DNA of 64,000 nt from Picosynechococcus sp. PCC 7117 (lineage in GTDB: Bacteria; Cyanobacteriota; Cyanobacteriia; Cyanobacteriales; MRBY01): NCBI RefSeq assembly GCF_001693275.1, contig NZ_CP016477.1:2232001-2296000 (forward strand). Reading direction: 5' to 3'. Below are positions 9,197 to 18,944 of the stretch, in pieces. The position numbers and the translations under genes are program-made. The stretch's first letter is position 1. Every line of letters starts with the position of its first letter. The notes below the pieces were generated by a model that saw only the letters and a list, made by a program, of their open reading frames with translations, was not told where the DNA came from and did not search any database.

Positions 9197-9328
9197 TGAA
9201 TAATCGCCTCTTCATCGAGCTAGATCACAATGATATCAAGAATATCACCTCTAGCTCCTTACCAGGGGCGATCGCCACGGGGATTCCCAAAGAATATCTT
9301 CCTAAACAAAAAACCAAAGAGGCTGCCC

Positions 9329-9625
9329 TTAGGGTTTGGTTTTTACAACAACATCCCCATGGGCCAAGGTTTGGCAAGCAAGGCGATAGCTGGGGGACTT
9401 ACGCTTGAGACGCCGCTTCTCAAAATCAGTCTTGGGCGACAGGTTTTCCATCCCCTCCAGAATCTCGACAATGCAGGTTCCGCATTGGCCAACACCACCG
9501 CAATTCATCAATTTTCCGCCGAAAGTGTACAAATCCACGCCATTTTGCAGGGCTTTTTCCCGTAAATTTGCACCATCTGCCGCAATCACGTCCTTATTTG
9601 CCGGAACGTAGGTGATATTAGCCAT
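9329..9625 (-). CDS. Plant-type [2Fe-2S] ferredoxin (divergent)
   Basis: Small soluble electron carrier, 98 residues. Cluster ligands are visible as [10 protein letters not shown] plus a fourth cysteine in [11 protein letters not shown] near the C-terminus. It lacks the acidic stretch of the main photosynthetic ferredoxin and has the basic segment [10 protein letters not shown] before the last ligand, so it belongs to a minor ferredoxin class with its own partner. A GGAGG sits about seven bases before the ATG. Divergent from cruA; psbM lies downstream on the same strand. Confidence 0.9.
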   Translation of the reverse strand: MANITYVPANKDVIAADGANLREKALQNGVDLYTFGGKLMNCGGVGQCGTCIVEILEGMENLSPKTDFEKRRLKRKSPSYRLACQTLAHGDVVVKTKP

Positions 9626-9752
9626 GAACCCTCCTGTGTTGAATAAATGATCAATTCTATTTTAACAAGGTTAAGTTTTTATAAGAAAAATTACGAACCC
9701 AACGCTGTTTTCTCGATCCTAAGGCCTCTCCCTTGGGCAAATCAAAGCGGGT

Positions 9753-11768
9753 ATGATAATCCAGAGCGACATCACCCCTCACCCATCTGTAATTTCCATG
9801 GAAGAACTGCTTTATCTCGAAGTCCCTACCCCCGACACTGACAAAGTTTGCCATTGGCTACAGACCAGTTGGCAACCCCGACACGGAGAGAAGCAGCAGA
9901 CCCCCACAGGCATTCGCCTAGTCGCCAATGGGGCCGAACTCTCGATTTTCACCTGGAATGTGCAGCGTACCACCTACTTAAAAGTATTTGCCTGGGCGTC
10001 AGGATTTCCCCAGCCCCAGAGTCTTTGTCGCCAACTCAAATCAGATTTAGAACAGGCTTTCCCCAATCAGTACCCAGCCCCCCCTGAAATTCAGCCAGGC
10101 CAATCCATTTTTGACGCTTTGGCCGCAGATTATCCGAAAACAGTCGAATATTTCCAGAAATTTCCCCAGGGAGAGTTTGACTTGCAGCGGGCCTATTGGT
10201 GGGAAAAACGCTGGCGGGAAACGGTGAAAAATCCCCAAGCGCCCCAATCCGTTATTTTTGAAAAAAATCAGCCCGCCGATCCCCAGTTCGCCCAATATGA
10301 TTTGGTTTACATTGGTGGCGCTTTAGGGGTGATCCATGCTGCCGTTATGGCACGACTGGGTTACAAGGTGTTGCTAATTGAGCGGTTGCCCTTTGGGCGG
10401 ATGAACCGAGAGTGGAATATTTCTCGCAGTGAACTCCAAAGCCTGATTAATCTGGGCTTGTTTGATGAAACAGAAATTGAAACCTTAGTTGCCCGTGAAT
10501 ATAAAAACGGATTTAACAAGTTTTTTGATGGGAATAATCCGCCCCACCTCAAGGCGAATATTCTCTACACGCCGACGGTGCTGAATATTGCCGTAGCTTC
10601 GGAACTGTTGCTCGAAAAATGTGGTGAAAAACTACGGGCTGCTGGGGGCGAAATTTGGGATCAGACGGAATTTGTGCGGGCAGATATTGGCCGAGAACGG
10701 GCGCAGATTTTCACGAAATCATTGGCGACCGGGGAAGAAAAAATTGTTCAGGCGCGGCTGCTGATGGATGCGATGGGGACGGCTTCTCCCATTGCGGCGC
10801 AGTTGAACCAGGGACGTCCTTTTGATAGCGTTTGTCCGACAGTAGGGGCCGTGGTAAAGGGGTTTGATCCGGCGGTGTGGGATAGCGAATATGGGGATGT
10901 TTTAAATTCCCATGGGGATATTTCCCGGGGCAGACAGTTAATTTGGGAATTGTTTCCGGGTCAGGGGGACGAGATGACCATTTATCTGTTCCATTACCAC
11001 GAGGTAAACCCAGAGAATCCGGGGTCTTTGTTGGAAATGTACGAAGACTTTTTCAGCATTTTGCCGGAGTATCGCCGCTGTGACATGGCACAACTCACCT
11101 TTGAGAAGGCGACGTTTGGTTATATTCCGGGTTATTTCAATGTGGGCGCAGGCGATCGCCAAGTGGCCTTTGATCGACTCCTCGCCATTGGGGATGCGGC
11201 TTCCCTCCAGTCTCCGCTGGTCTTTACGGGGTTTGGTTCCCTGGTACGCAATTTAGACCGTCTGACAAAACTGCTGGATATTGCTCTCCAAAAAGATCTC
11301 CTCGACCAGCAGAATTTGAGCAAGATCCGCGCCTACCAAAGTAATATTGCGGTGACTTGGCTCTTTTCTAAGGGGATGATGGTGCCGACGGGGATGAAGT
11401 TACCGCCCCAACGGATCAATGCCATGTTGAATACCTTCTTTGGGCTTTTAGCGGATTCCCCCCCAGAGGTGGCCGAGACCTTTATTAAAGACCGCACCAG
11501 TTGGCTGATGTTCAATAAGCTGGCCCTGGTTGCCGCCCGCCAAAATCCGGCATTGCTGGTGTGGATTTGGCAAATGGCTGGGGCGAAGGACTTTATCCGC
11601 TGGGTCGGTGCTTATTTTGCCTTTAGTTTTGATGCGGTGTTGAGTCTGCTGTTGATGGGTTGGTTACCCCAGTGGCTCGAAAACTCGGAAGCTTGGCTAT
11701 CGGAAAAATACCCTTCCCTCTGGCTGAGTCTGCTCAGTTTGAAATATCGGCTCACCGTCGGCACCTAA
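9753..11768 (+). CDS. cruA: Lycopene cyclase CruA (FAD-dependent)
   Basis: Carotenoid enzyme that cyclises lycopene to gamma/beta-carotene; it belongs to the CruA/CruP flavoprotein family found in cyanobacteria and green sulfur bacteria. Length 671 residues. The FAD-binding Rossmann motif is at about 185-215 (LVYIGGALGVIHAAVMARLG, then LLIER), followed by MNREWNISRSELQSL and a second nucleotide contact, LLAIGDAASLQSPLVFTGFGS. CruA versus its paralogue CruP is decided by length and by remembered gene neighbourhood, so the choice is less sure than the family. ATG at 9753 is used; an in-frame ATG at 9798 (MEELLYLEV) is equally possible. Neither has a strong ribosome site. Confidence 0.82.
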   Translation: MIIQSDITPHPSVISMEELLYLEVPTPDTDKVCHWLQTSWQPRHGEKQQTPTGIRLVANGAELSIFTWNVQRTTYLKVFAWASGFPQPQSLCRQLKSDLEQAFPNQYPAPPEIQPGQSIFDALAADYPKTVEYFQKFPQGEFDLQRAYWWEKRWRETVKNPQAPQSVIFEKNQPADPQFAQYDLVYIGGALGVIHAAVMARLGYKVLLIERLPFGRMNREWNISRSELQSLINLGLFDETEIETLVAREYKNGFNKFFDGNNPPHLKANILYTPTVLNIAVASELLLEKCGEKLRAAGGEIWDQTEFVRADIGRERAQIFTKSLATGEEKIVQARLLMDAMGTASPIAAQLNQGRPFDSVCPTVGAVVKGFDPAVWDSEYGDVLNSHGDISRGRQLIWELFPGQGDEMTIYLFHYHEVNPENPGSLLEMYEDFFSILPEYRRCDMAQLTFEKATFGYIPGYFNVGAGDRQVAFDRLLAIGDAASLQSPLVFTGFGSLVRNLDRLTKLLDIALQKDLLDQQNLSKIRAYQSNIAVTWLFSKGMMVPTGMKLPPQRINAMLNTFFGLLADSPPEVAETFIKDRTSWLMFNKLALVAARQNPALLVWIWQMAGAKDFIRWVGAYFAFSFDAVLSLLLMGWLPQWLENSEAWLSEKYPSLWLSLLSLKYRLTVGT

Positions 11769-11807
11769 AATGTTATTGACCTTGGCAACGGATTAGCGGC
11801 ATTTACG

Positions 11808-12548
11808 ATGATTACAGTGCAAGTGGGCGATCGCCTTTTTGAAAATATTACGGGGATCATTTTTGATAAAGATGGCACCCTCGCCGACTCCCAAAACTAC
11901 CTGCGGGAACTGGCCCAAAAACGCGCCCGGTTGATCGATGCCCAAATTCCTGGGGTGGGAGAACCGCTCCTGATGGCCTTTGGGATGGTGGATGGAGTGC
12001 TGGACCCGACGGGCTTAATGGCGGTGGGCAGTCACCCAGAAAATGCGATCGCCGCCGCTGCCTACATTGCCGAAACGGGGCGCAGTTGGTTTGAGGCCCT
12101 TGACATTGCCAAAAAAGCCTTTGCCGAAGCAGAAGAAATCCTTGGCGATCGCAGCGACACCTCACCGCTGTTTACCGGCAGCCTAGAGGTGCTGAAATTT
12201 TGCCACGATGCCGGGTTGAGGCTGGGCATTCTCTCCATGGACAGCACCGCCAATGTGGAAATTTTTGTGGAAACCTACCAGTTGCAAGACTATATTCAGT
12301 TAAAAATGGGCGCAGAATTTGGCCTCAAACCCGATCCAGCCTTATTTTTGCAAGCCTGTGCAACCTTAGGCACTGAGCCACGTCAAACCCTAATGATTGG
12401 CGATGCCCCAGGGGATATTCAAATGGCCAAGGCGGCAGGGGCCGCGGGCACCGTGGGAATTTGTTGGGGAGATGCTACCCAAGCGCACCTAGAAACAGCG
12501 GATGTGGCGATCGCCAACCTCGATGAAGTGAAAATTTTGCGGGGCTAA
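11808..12548 (+). CDS. HAD-superfamily phosphatase (phosphoglycolate phosphatase-like)
   Basis: Soluble hydrolase of the haloacid dehalogenase superfamily, 246 residues. Motif I FDKDGTLADS (nucleophile D20, acid/base D22), motif II LGILSMDST, motif III lysine in FGLKPDPALF, and motif IV MIGDAPGDIQMAKAAGA are all present with a helical cap between I and II. The cap and overall plan look like Gph/PGP enzymes; the substrate cannot be fixed. Starts 40 bases after cruA and ends five bases before the phosphoesterase gene, so the three probably form an operon. A short copy of its 3' end recurs at 13614-13657. Confidence 0.87.
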   Translation: MITVQVGDRLFENITGIIFDKDGTLADSQNYLRELAQKRARLIDAQIPGVGEPLLMAFGMVDGVLDPTGLMAVGSHPENAIAAAAYIAETGRSWFEALDIAKKAFAEAEEILGDRSDTSPLFTGSLEVLKFCHDAGLRLGILSMDSTANVEIFVETYQLQDYIQLKMGAEFGLKPDPALFLQACATLGTEPRQTLMIGDAPGDIQMAKAAGAAGTVGICWGDATQAHLETADVAIANLDEVKILRG

Positions 12549-12553
12549 AACCA

Positions 12554-13609
12554 ATGCACGGGAATCGACGACAGTTTTTAACCTATGGGGGCTTGGCCCT
12601 AGGGAGTTTACTTATTTCGCGTGGGATTATTGCAAAATCTCAGGCGATCGCTAATCCTGCACCGACTGCACTTAATGCCCCAGCCCCAGGGGAGACGCGC
12701 CTGGTGGTGATTAGCGACCTGAACAGCGCCTATGGTTCCACGGATTATCTGTCCCAAGTGAAACGGGCGATCGCCTTGATTCCCGATTGGCAACCGGATC
12801 TAGTGCTCTGTGCAGGCGATATGGTCGCAGGCCAAAAAAGCAGCCTCACCCCAGCCCAGCTCGCCGCCATGTGGCAAGCCTTTGAACGATACATTGCCCA
12901 ACCCCTGCGCCAAGCAAACATTCCCTTCGCCTTCACCCTAGGAAACCACGATGCTTCCGGCTCCCTGCGCAATGGGCAATACGCCTTTGCCGCAGATCGT
13001 CAGGCGGCCAGTCAATATTGGCGCAACCCTGCCCATACTCCGACCCTAGACTTTGTTGACCGTCGTCATTTCCCTTTCTATTACAGCTTTACCCAAAACA
13101 ATATTTTTTATTCTGTGTGGGATGCTTCCACCGCCCGCATTAGTCCAGCACAGTTGGCTTGGATCGAAGCCAGTCTTGCCAGTGACCAAGCCCAACGGAG
13201 TCGTTTACGGTTCGCTCTAGGCCATTTATCCCTTTATCCTGTCGCTTCGGGCAGCCGCTCAGAACCAGGAAATTATCTCCATGATGGCGATCGCCTCCAG
13301 GCTCTGCTCGAAAAATACAACGTCCACACCTACATCAGCGGTCACCAACACGCTTACTATCCCGCTCACCGGGGGCAATTGGAACTGCTCCATACAGGTG
13401 CTTTAGGAGATGGGCCGCGTTCTCTAGTTCAAGGCAATCTTTCCCCCTACCGGAGCCTCACGATGATTGATATTCCCAGGGGCGGCACAAACTTGCGCTA
13501 CACCACCTACAACATGGATCGCCTGACTGTGGTTGATCACGGCACTTTACCTGGCAGTTTGAATACTCCGAGGGGACATTTGCAACGCCGCGATTTACGG
13601 GCCACTTGA
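12554..13609 (+). CDS. Metallophosphoesterase with Tat-type signal
   Basis: Calcineurin-like two-metal phosphoesterase, 351 residues. The N-terminus has a twin-arginine signal pattern (NRRQFLTYGGLALGSLL), so it is probably exported folded. Metal-site motifs in order: DLNSAYGS at about 55, GDMVAG at about 93, LGNHDAS at about 134, GHLSLYP at about 230, and GHQHAYYP at about 262. The first motif has DxN in place of the usual DxH, which occurs in some exported members. Close spacing after the HAD gene suggests co-transcription. Substrate unknown. Confidence 0.88.
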   Translation: MHGNRRQFLTYGGLALGSLLISRGIIAKSQAIANPAPTALNAPAPGETRLVVISDLNSAYGSTDYLSQVKRAIALIPDWQPDLVLCAGDMVAGQKSSLTPAQLAAMWQAFERYIAQPLRQANIPFAFTLGNHDASGSLRNGQYAFAADRQAASQYWRNPAHTPTLDFVDRRHFPFYYSFTQNNIFYSVWDASTARISPAQLAWIEASLASDQAQRSRLRFALGHLSLYPVASGSRSEPGNYLHDGDRLQALLEKYNVHTYISGHQHAYYPAHRGQLELLHTGALGDGPRSLVQGNLSPYRSLTMIDIPRGGTNLRYTTYNMDRLTVVDHGTLPGSLNTPRGHLQRRDLRAT

Positions 13610-13613
13610 GCAA

Positions 13614-13657
13614 GATGTCTGGCGATCGCCAACCTGGATGCGCTAAAAATTACCTAG
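13614..13657 (+). pseudogene. Remnant resembling the 3' end of the HAD phosphatase gene
   Basis: Read in frame it gives CLAIANLDALKIT and a stop, against VAIANLDEVKILRG and a stop at the end of the HAD gene (12501-12548). At the DNA level about 31 bases match with few differences, only eight of which are the common HIP1 palindrome. It sits directly after the phosphoesterase stop codon, so that gene is bracketed by two copies of the HAD tail. Confidence 0.5.
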
Positions 13658-13684
13658 ATTGTTGGGATTTGAGGAGAAAAACAA

Positions 13685-13885
13685 ATGCAAGTTTGGTTAA
13701 CGAGTGTTGTCGTCCTGTTTATCGCAGTGCAAATTTTTCAGCTAATCAAAGGATTTTTTGTGCCCTTGCCTTTCTACATTTTGGGGGGCGCTTTTTTGGC
13801 GATCGCCTCCAACTATGACAAAGGCATCATGACCGTCTTCAAATCAAAGGAATCACCCGACGACCAAAGCAACACCAAATCCTAA
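13685..13885 (+). CDS. Small conserved membrane protein
   Basis: A 66-residue protein of unknown function with two hydrophobic stretches (about 4-24 and 27-43) separated by a short turn, and a hydrophilic, Ser/Asp/Lys-rich tail. A clear GAGGAG lies eight bases before the ATG, which supports it being translated. Similar short two-helix proteins are common hypothetical proteins in cyanobacteria; I cannot assign a role. Confidence 0.75.
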   Translation: MQVWLTSVVVLFIAVQIFQLIKGFFVPLPFYILGGAFLAIASNYDKGIMTVFKSKESPDDQSNTKS

Positions 13886-13964
13886 TCGCTAAGGCAATCT
13901 GCGCGAAAAACTTATGTTAGCTTGAAGGCAAGGCAAGCGGTAAAGCCCCAGGTGAGAAAAAACC

Positions 13965-14537
13965 ATGACCCCACAAACATTGGCAAAACCCATTTCCCCC
14001 GAAGCCTATTTAGCCCAAGAGGAACAGGCAAGCGATCGCCACGAATATATCCAAGGAGTGATTAAACCCATGGCTGGTGGGACACCAACACACCATAAAC
14101 TCGCGTTCAATACGGCGATTACTTTAAAAATTGCCCTCAAAAAACAAGCCTATGAAATCTTCCATGCAGATCAGCGACTCTGGATTCCTTCCCAGCAAAT
14201 TTATACCTATCCCGATGTGATGGTCACTGGCAAGCCCTTGGTATTGCAAGAGGGGCGAAAAGATACCGTTTTAAATGCCTGCCTCATTGCAGAAGTGCTT
14301 TCCCCTGCGACAAAAAACTATGACCGCAGCGAAAAGTTCCATTACTATCGCTCTATCCCAGAGTTTCAAGACTATCTGCTCATCGAACCGGAGCAGTTAT
14401 TTGTGGAGCATTACCATCGCCAAGGCCCGAAACAATGGAGCCTCACGGAATATACGGCCATTGATGAAGTGATTCACCTTGTTTCTATCGACTGCGATCT
14501 GGCCCTAGCCGACATTTACGAAGACATCGAATTGTAA
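13965..14537 (+). CDS. Uma2-family (DUF820) putative endonuclease
   Basis: PD-(D/E)XK-fold protein of the Uma2 family, 190 residues. Family landmarks: SPEAYLAQEEQASDRHEYIQG, HHKLAFN, YPDVMVTG with the metal-binding aspartate, LIAEVLSPAT with the E-x-K-like position, and SEKFHYYRSIPEFQDYLLIEP. Cyanobacteria carry many copies; some are thought to be nucleases of mobile or defence origin, but most have no known role. It stands alone here with its own leader. Confidence 0.9.
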   Translation: MTPQTLAKPISPEAYLAQEEQASDRHEYIQGVIKPMAGGTPTHHKLAFNTAITLKIALKKQAYEIFHADQRLWIPSQQIYTYPDVMVTGKPLVLQEGRKDTVLNACLIAEVLSPATKNYDRSEKFHYYRSIPEFQDYLLIEPEQLFVEHYHRQGPKQWSLTEYTAIDEVIHLVSIDCDLALADIYEDIEL

Positions 14538-14698
14538 TTTTGCTTATTCGCCATGGCAAATGTGTGGGAATGCGGTAAGTTAGGCGATCGCCACCAATCA
14601 TCAAACTAATGCAAAGTCTTAAGGACGGGAACTTAACGCTGTCATAGCCCTCTAAGATGGAACTAGGTAACTATGCGCAGCCCCGAACGAAAATTCCC

Positions 14699-15523
14699 AT
14701 GAACAGCAGCACCCCTTGGATCCTTTTGGGAACAGTCCTCCTCCTCGGCTCCGGCACCCCCGGACTGTCCCAGACCGCCCCTGAAACAAGCAATAACGCC
14801 GCCAACGCGATCCAACGGTATAACGCAGGGGTTGATGCCCTCACCCAAGGGAATTTTGAAGGGGCGATCGCCGAATTTTCATCGGCCATTAACCTCGACG
14901 AATCTGACCCCGACGCCTACTACAATCGCGGCTATAGCTACCATGTCCTCGGAAACTATCAGGCCGCCTACGATGACTACAGCCAGGCGATCCAGCTCAA
15001 ACCCGAATTTGCCGACGCCTACGGGAACCGCTGTTACGCTGCCTATTTGCTCGACAACTATGAACAGGCGATCGCCGATTGTGACCAAGCGATTATCCTC
15101 AAAAATAACAATCCAGATTTTTTCATTAACCGGGGCAACGCCTACGACGATCTCGCGCTCCAGGCCCGCAACGCCAACCAAACCGAACTCGCCAACGGTT
15201 ACCATGCCAAGGCGATCGCCGACTACAATGCAGCTCTGACCCTCCGACCCAACTATTTCAAGGCCTACTACAATCGCGCCCTGGCCCACAACCGTTTTGA
15301 AAATCACACCGCCGCCCTCCAGGACTACACCGCTAGCATTACTGGCAATCCTGAATTCGCCGAAGCCTACTACAACCGCGCCATTACCCACTACAAACTC
15401 GATAATCTCGAACAGGCGATCGCCGATATGACCCAAGCCGTCTCCCTTTTCGAGCAGCAAAACCAAGCCACAAACCAAACCCAAGCCCTCAAAATTCTCG
15501 AAAGCCTCCAAGGTCAGCTCTGA
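14699..15523 (+). CDS. Secreted TPR-repeat protein
   Basis: 274-residue protein with a signal peptide (about 1-25, hydrophobic ILLGTVLLLGSG, likely cut near GLSQTA) followed by about five to six tetratricopeptide repeats. Repeat cores such as AIAEFSSAINLDESDPDAYY, AYDDYSQAIQLKPEFADAYG and AIADYNAALTLRPNYFKAYY are plain. TPR stacks mediate protein binding, here in the periplasm. The frame is open from 14657, but the ATG at 14699 gives a proper signal peptide. A 20+ residue insertion in one repeat (LALQARNANQTELANGYH) is typical for this cyanobacterial group. Confidence 0.85.
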   Translation: MNSSTPWILLGTVLLLGSGTPGLSQTAPETSNNAANAIQRYNAGVDALTQGNFEGAIAEFSSAINLDESDPDAYYNRGYSYHVLGNYQAAYDDYSQAIQLKPEFADAYGNRCYAAYLLDNYEQAIADCDQAIILKNNNPDFFINRGNAYDDLALQARNANQTELANGYHAKAIADYNAALTLRPNYFKAYYNRALAHNRFENHTAALQDYTASITGNPEFAEAYYNRAITHYKLDNLEQAIADMTQAVSLFEQQNQATNQTQALKILESLQGQL

Positions 15524-15630
15524 AATTCCCCAATCGCTCCGATAAAATAAAGGGCAAATATTGTTAACAATCGTGGCGCAACCTAATATATATAGATTGT
15601 CGGGCCACACCAAGGAGAATCAAAAAACGC

Positions 15631-17889
15631 ATGGGTAGAGTAGTCGGCATCGATCTAGGAACCACAAATTCCGTCGTTGCAGTGATGGAAGGCGGCAAAC
15701 CCCTTGTCATTGCAAATTCCGAAGGAGCCAGAACCACCCCCTCCGTCGTTGGCTTTAACAAGGATGGCGAACTCCTCGTCGGCCAAATGGCGCGCCGTCA
15801 AGCCGTACTCAACCCCCAAAACACCTACTACGGCGTCAAACGTTTCATGGGTCGCCGCTACAGCGAACTCACCCCCGAATCCAAACAAGTCCCCTATACC
15901 ATTCGCCGCACCGAAACCGATACCGTCAAAATTCGTTGTCCCCGTCTCCGCCAAGAATTCGCCCCCGAAGAAATTTCTGCCAAAATTATTCGCCGCCTTG
16001 CCGACGAAGCCGAACGTTACCTCGGTGAACCCGTCACAGGCGCCGTGATCACCGTACCCGCCTACTTCAACGATGCCCAACGCCAGGCAACCCGTGATGC
16101 CGGACGTATTGCCGGTCTTGAAGTGCTGCGAATTATCAACGAACCCACCGCCGCCGCCCTTGCCTATGGCCTAGAACAACAAGGCAGTTCCTCCATCCTC
16201 GTCTTTGACCTGGGGGGCGGGACCTTTGATGTCTCCGTCCTAGAAGTGGGCGATGGTGTTTTTGAAGTGAAAGCCACCAGTGGCGATACCCAGCTTGGTG
16301 GGAATGATTTCGATAAAAAAATTGTTGATTGGCTCGCTGAAAAATTCCTCGAAGCGGAAAATATTGATCTCCGCAAAGACCGCCAATCCCTCCAACGACT
16401 CACGGAAGCTGCTGAGAAAGCCAAAATTGAACTGTCTGGGGTCACCGTCACTGAGATCAATCTTCCCTTTATTACCGCCACCGAGGAAGGCCCGAAGCAC
16501 CTCGAAACCCAACTCGACCGTGCCACCTTTGAGGGCCTTTGTGGAGAATTGATCAGTCGTTTGCGTCGCCCCATTAAACGTGCCCTCCAGGATGCAGGCA
16601 TTAGCCCTGTGCAAATTCGAGAAGTAGTTCTTGTGGGGGGTTCTACCCGTATTCCCCTCGTGCAGGGTCTCGTGCGGAGTTTCATTGACCGCGAACCCAA
16701 TCAAAACGTCAACCCCGATGAAGTAGTGGCAGTGGGGGCAGCGATCCAAGCGGGGATCCTCGGTGGAGAAGTCAAAGACATTTTGCTGCTTGATGTAACG
16801 CCTCTGTCCTTAGGGCTAGAAACCATCGGTGGTGTGACGAAAAAGTTGATTCCCCGGAATACGACCATTCCGGTGCGGCGTTCAGATATTTTTTCGACGG
16901 GAGAAAATAACCAAACCGTTGTCGAGATTCATGTGGTTCAGGGGGAACGGGAAATGGCCCAGGGGAATAAATCCCTCGGTCGTTTTAAGTTAACGGGAAT
17001 TCCGCCAGCGCCCCGTGGAATTCCCCAGGTGCAGGTGTCCTTTGATATTGATGCAAACGGTATTTTGCAGGTGTCGGCGCGGGATAAAACCACCGGACGG
17101 GAACAGAGTATTACGATCCAGGGTTCTTCGACGTTAACGGACAGTGAAGTGAACCGGATGATGCGGGATGCAGAGCAATTTGCCCAAGAGGATCGAGAGC
17201 GACGGGAGAAGGTTGAAAAACGCAACCGGGCCAAAGCTTTAACGGATCAAGCCCAACGCAGATTGAAGGAAGTCACCCTTGATTTTGGTAGCCAGTTTGC
17301 GAGTTATTATCGTCGCCGCATTGAGAGTTTGTCCCAGGAAATTTTAGAGAGCCTCAAACAAAATGACGATCGCCGTTTGGATCGCGCCCAGGCGGATTTA
17401 CAGGATGCGTTGTATGAGCTTAACCGCGAGGTGCGTCTCCAGTATGACCAAGGGGAAGATGATTCTTTCTTTGACACGATTAAGAAAACCTTGATCGGTG
17501 ACGATGAGGATGATCTGTACTATGATTCCCGTTCTAACTACCGACCAGGGGCTGGCTACCCACCCCAGCGGGGCTATGATGCGCCACCACCCCAACGCAA
17601 CTATGACTATGCCCCCCGGCCACCCCAAAGACCGCAACCGACCCGCAATTATGACTATGGAGCTGCCCAACCGCGCCAAAATTATGGGGGCGATCGCCCA
17701 CTAGATGACCGCTATGGGAATGGTACTGCCCCCCGTCGTCCCGTGGAACCACCCGCTTCTCGCCCACCCCGGCCTACCAGTCGCGATCCCTACGAACAAC
17801 GGAACGTCTCCCGCAAGTATTACAGCCAAGGCCAAGGGCGCAATATCCCCTACGAAAATGATTGGGACGAGGACGATGAATGGTTCTAG
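15631..17889 (+). CDS. dnaK: Hsp70 chaperone DnaK with long C-terminal tail (DnaK3-like)
   Basis: ATP-driven chaperone, 752 residues. ATPase domain 1-~385: [61 protein letters not shown]. Substrate domain from about 390 ([14 protein letters not shown]). After about residue 600 comes a ~120-residue tail rich in Tyr, Pro, Arg, Gln and Asn with repeated NYDY-like and PPQR-like patches, ending in an acidic DDEWF. It lacks the usual EEVD-like end. Length and an adjacent dnaJ gene resemble the cyanobacterial DnaK3/DnaJ3 pair, where the tail is reported to favour membrane association. GGAG lies 15 bases before the ATG. Confidence 0.93.
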   Translation: MGRVVGIDLGTTNSVVAVMEGGKPLVIANSEGARTTPSVVGFNKDGELLVGQMARRQAVLNPQNTYYGVKRFMGRRYSELTPESKQVPYTIRRTETDTVKIRCPRLRQEFAPEEISAKIIRRLADEAERYLGEPVTGAVITVPAYFNDAQRQATRDAGRIAGLEVLRIINEPTAAALAYGLEQQGSSSILVFDLGGGTFDVSVLEVGDGVFEVKATSGDTQLGGNDFDKKIVDWLAEKFLEAENIDLRKDRQSLQRLTEAAEKAKIELSGVTVTEINLPFITATEEGPKHLETQLDRATFEGLCGELISRLRRPIKRALQDAGISPVQIREVVLVGGSTRIPLVQGLVRSFIDREPNQNVNPDEVVAVGAAIQAGILGGEVKDILLLDVTPLSLGLETIGGVTKKLIPRNTTIPVRRSDIFSTGENNQTVVEIHVVQGEREMAQGNKSLGRFKLTGIPPAPRGIPQVQVSFDIDANGILQVSARDKTTGREQSITIQGSSTLTDSEVNRMMRDAEQFAQEDRERREKVEKRNRAKALTDQAQRRLKEVTLDFGSQFASYYRRRIESLSQEILESLKQNDDRRLDRAQADLQDALYELNREVRLQYDQGEDDSFFDTIKKTLIGDDEDDLYYDSRSNYRPGAGYPPQRGYDAPPPQRNYDYAPRPPQRPQPTRNYDYGAAQPRQNYGGDRPLDDRYGNGTAPRRPVEPPASRPPRPTSRDPYEQRNVSRKYYSQGQGRNIPYENDWDEDDEWF

Positions 17890-17987
17890 ACAGTTGTTTT
17901 ACTTCGTAATTCCGGCATAATAAACATCACATCTGGGAACAGTGCGCCATTATCTAAGGAGAGAATTCCTCACTCTGTCGCCTAAAT

Positions 17988-18935
17988 ATGAACAATTTGC
18001 GTAACTATTATGAAATTTTAGGCGTTCCTCGTAATGCCTCTAGTGATGAGATTAAGCGCTCCTTTCGACGGTTAGCGCGGCGCTATCATCCGGATGTCAA
18101 CCCAGGGGATAAGGTAGCAGAAGAAAAGTTTAAGGATCTCAACGAGGCCTACGAAGTGCTGTCCGATGATGGGCGGCGATCGCAGTATGACCAGTTCACC
18201 CGGGCCATGGGGGGAAAATACAGTCGCCCTGGTTTTAATCGCACCAATCGACCCCAGCGCAACGATTTTAGCCAGTTCGCCAATATTGGCAGTGTCAATC
18301 CCTTTGGGCCAAAAGACCGACAGCAGACCACCGCCCGGGTTCGGAGCAATAGCTACGAAGATTTTCGCCCCGGCACCACAAAAACAACTAAAGTGGCTAC
18401 CCCAAAATCCCCTGCCAAACGGGATGTGGAAGCACGTCTCACCCTGCCCCTAGAGAAAGCCTATCGGGGGGGACGGGAACGGATTCGCCTCGAAGATGGG
18501 CGATCGCTCGAAGTTGATATGCCGCCCCACATGGTCGATGGCCAGCGCATTCGGTTGCGTAATCAGGGTATCAATGGCGGTAACTTATATCTCAAAATTA
18601 CTGTGGCCCCCCATCCTTTCTTTGAAGTGCAAGGCGCTGATATTTACTGTCAAGTGCCCCTCAGCCCCAGCGAAGCTATTTTGGGTGGTTCCATCGAAAT
18701 TCCGACCATTGACGGCTTAGTAAAAATGACTGTGCCCAAGGGGGTTAAACCGGGTCAGCGATTACGTTTGGCGAATAAAGGGTATCCCCGTAGCTCCGGC
18801 TCTCGTGGTGATCAACTAGTAGAAGTCCAGCTCGTTTTACCACCAGAAATTACCGAAGAAGAGCGGGCTTTGTACGAAAAACTACGGGAAGTCGAAAGTT
18901 TTAATCCCCGCAAAAATATTTATCAGTATTCGTAA
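17988..18935 (+). CDS. dnaJ: DnaJ-type co-chaperone (type II, no zinc finger)
   Basis: 315 residues. J domain 5-~70 with the HPD triad at residues 34-36 and [20 protein letters not shown] Phe/Arg/Asn-rich linker (about 75-140) replaces the G/F region, and the CxxCxGxG zinc domain is absent. The C-terminal substrate-binding domains begin near 145 ([16 protein letters not shown]) and include [18 protein letters not shown]. Lies 98 bases after dnaK on the same strand, so it probably serves that DnaK. Matches the CbpA/DnaJ3 type. Confidence 0.9.
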   Translation: MNNLRNYYEILGVPRNASSDEIKRSFRRLARRYHPDVNPGDKVAEEKFKDLNEAYEVLSDDGRRSQYDQFTRAMGGKYSRPGFNRTNRPQRNDFSQFANIGSVNPFGPKDRQQTTARVRSNSYEDFRPGTTKTTKVATPKSPAKRDVEARLTLPLEKAYRGGRERIRLEDGRSLEVDMPPHMVDGQRIRLRNQGINGGNLYLKITVAPHPFFEVQGADIYCQVPLSPSEAILGGSIEIPTIDGLVKMTVPKGVKPGQRLRLANKGYPRSSGSRGDQLVEVQLVLPPEITEEERALYEKLREVESFNPRKNIYQYS

Positions 18936-18944
18936 ATTTGTAAA

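Noticed and set aside
14879-15613. Long minus-strand open frame opposite the TPR gene
   Set aside because: Composition (Val/Gly/Ile rich, no family) is the mirror of repetitive TPR codons; the plus strand has a signal peptide and clear TPR repeats.
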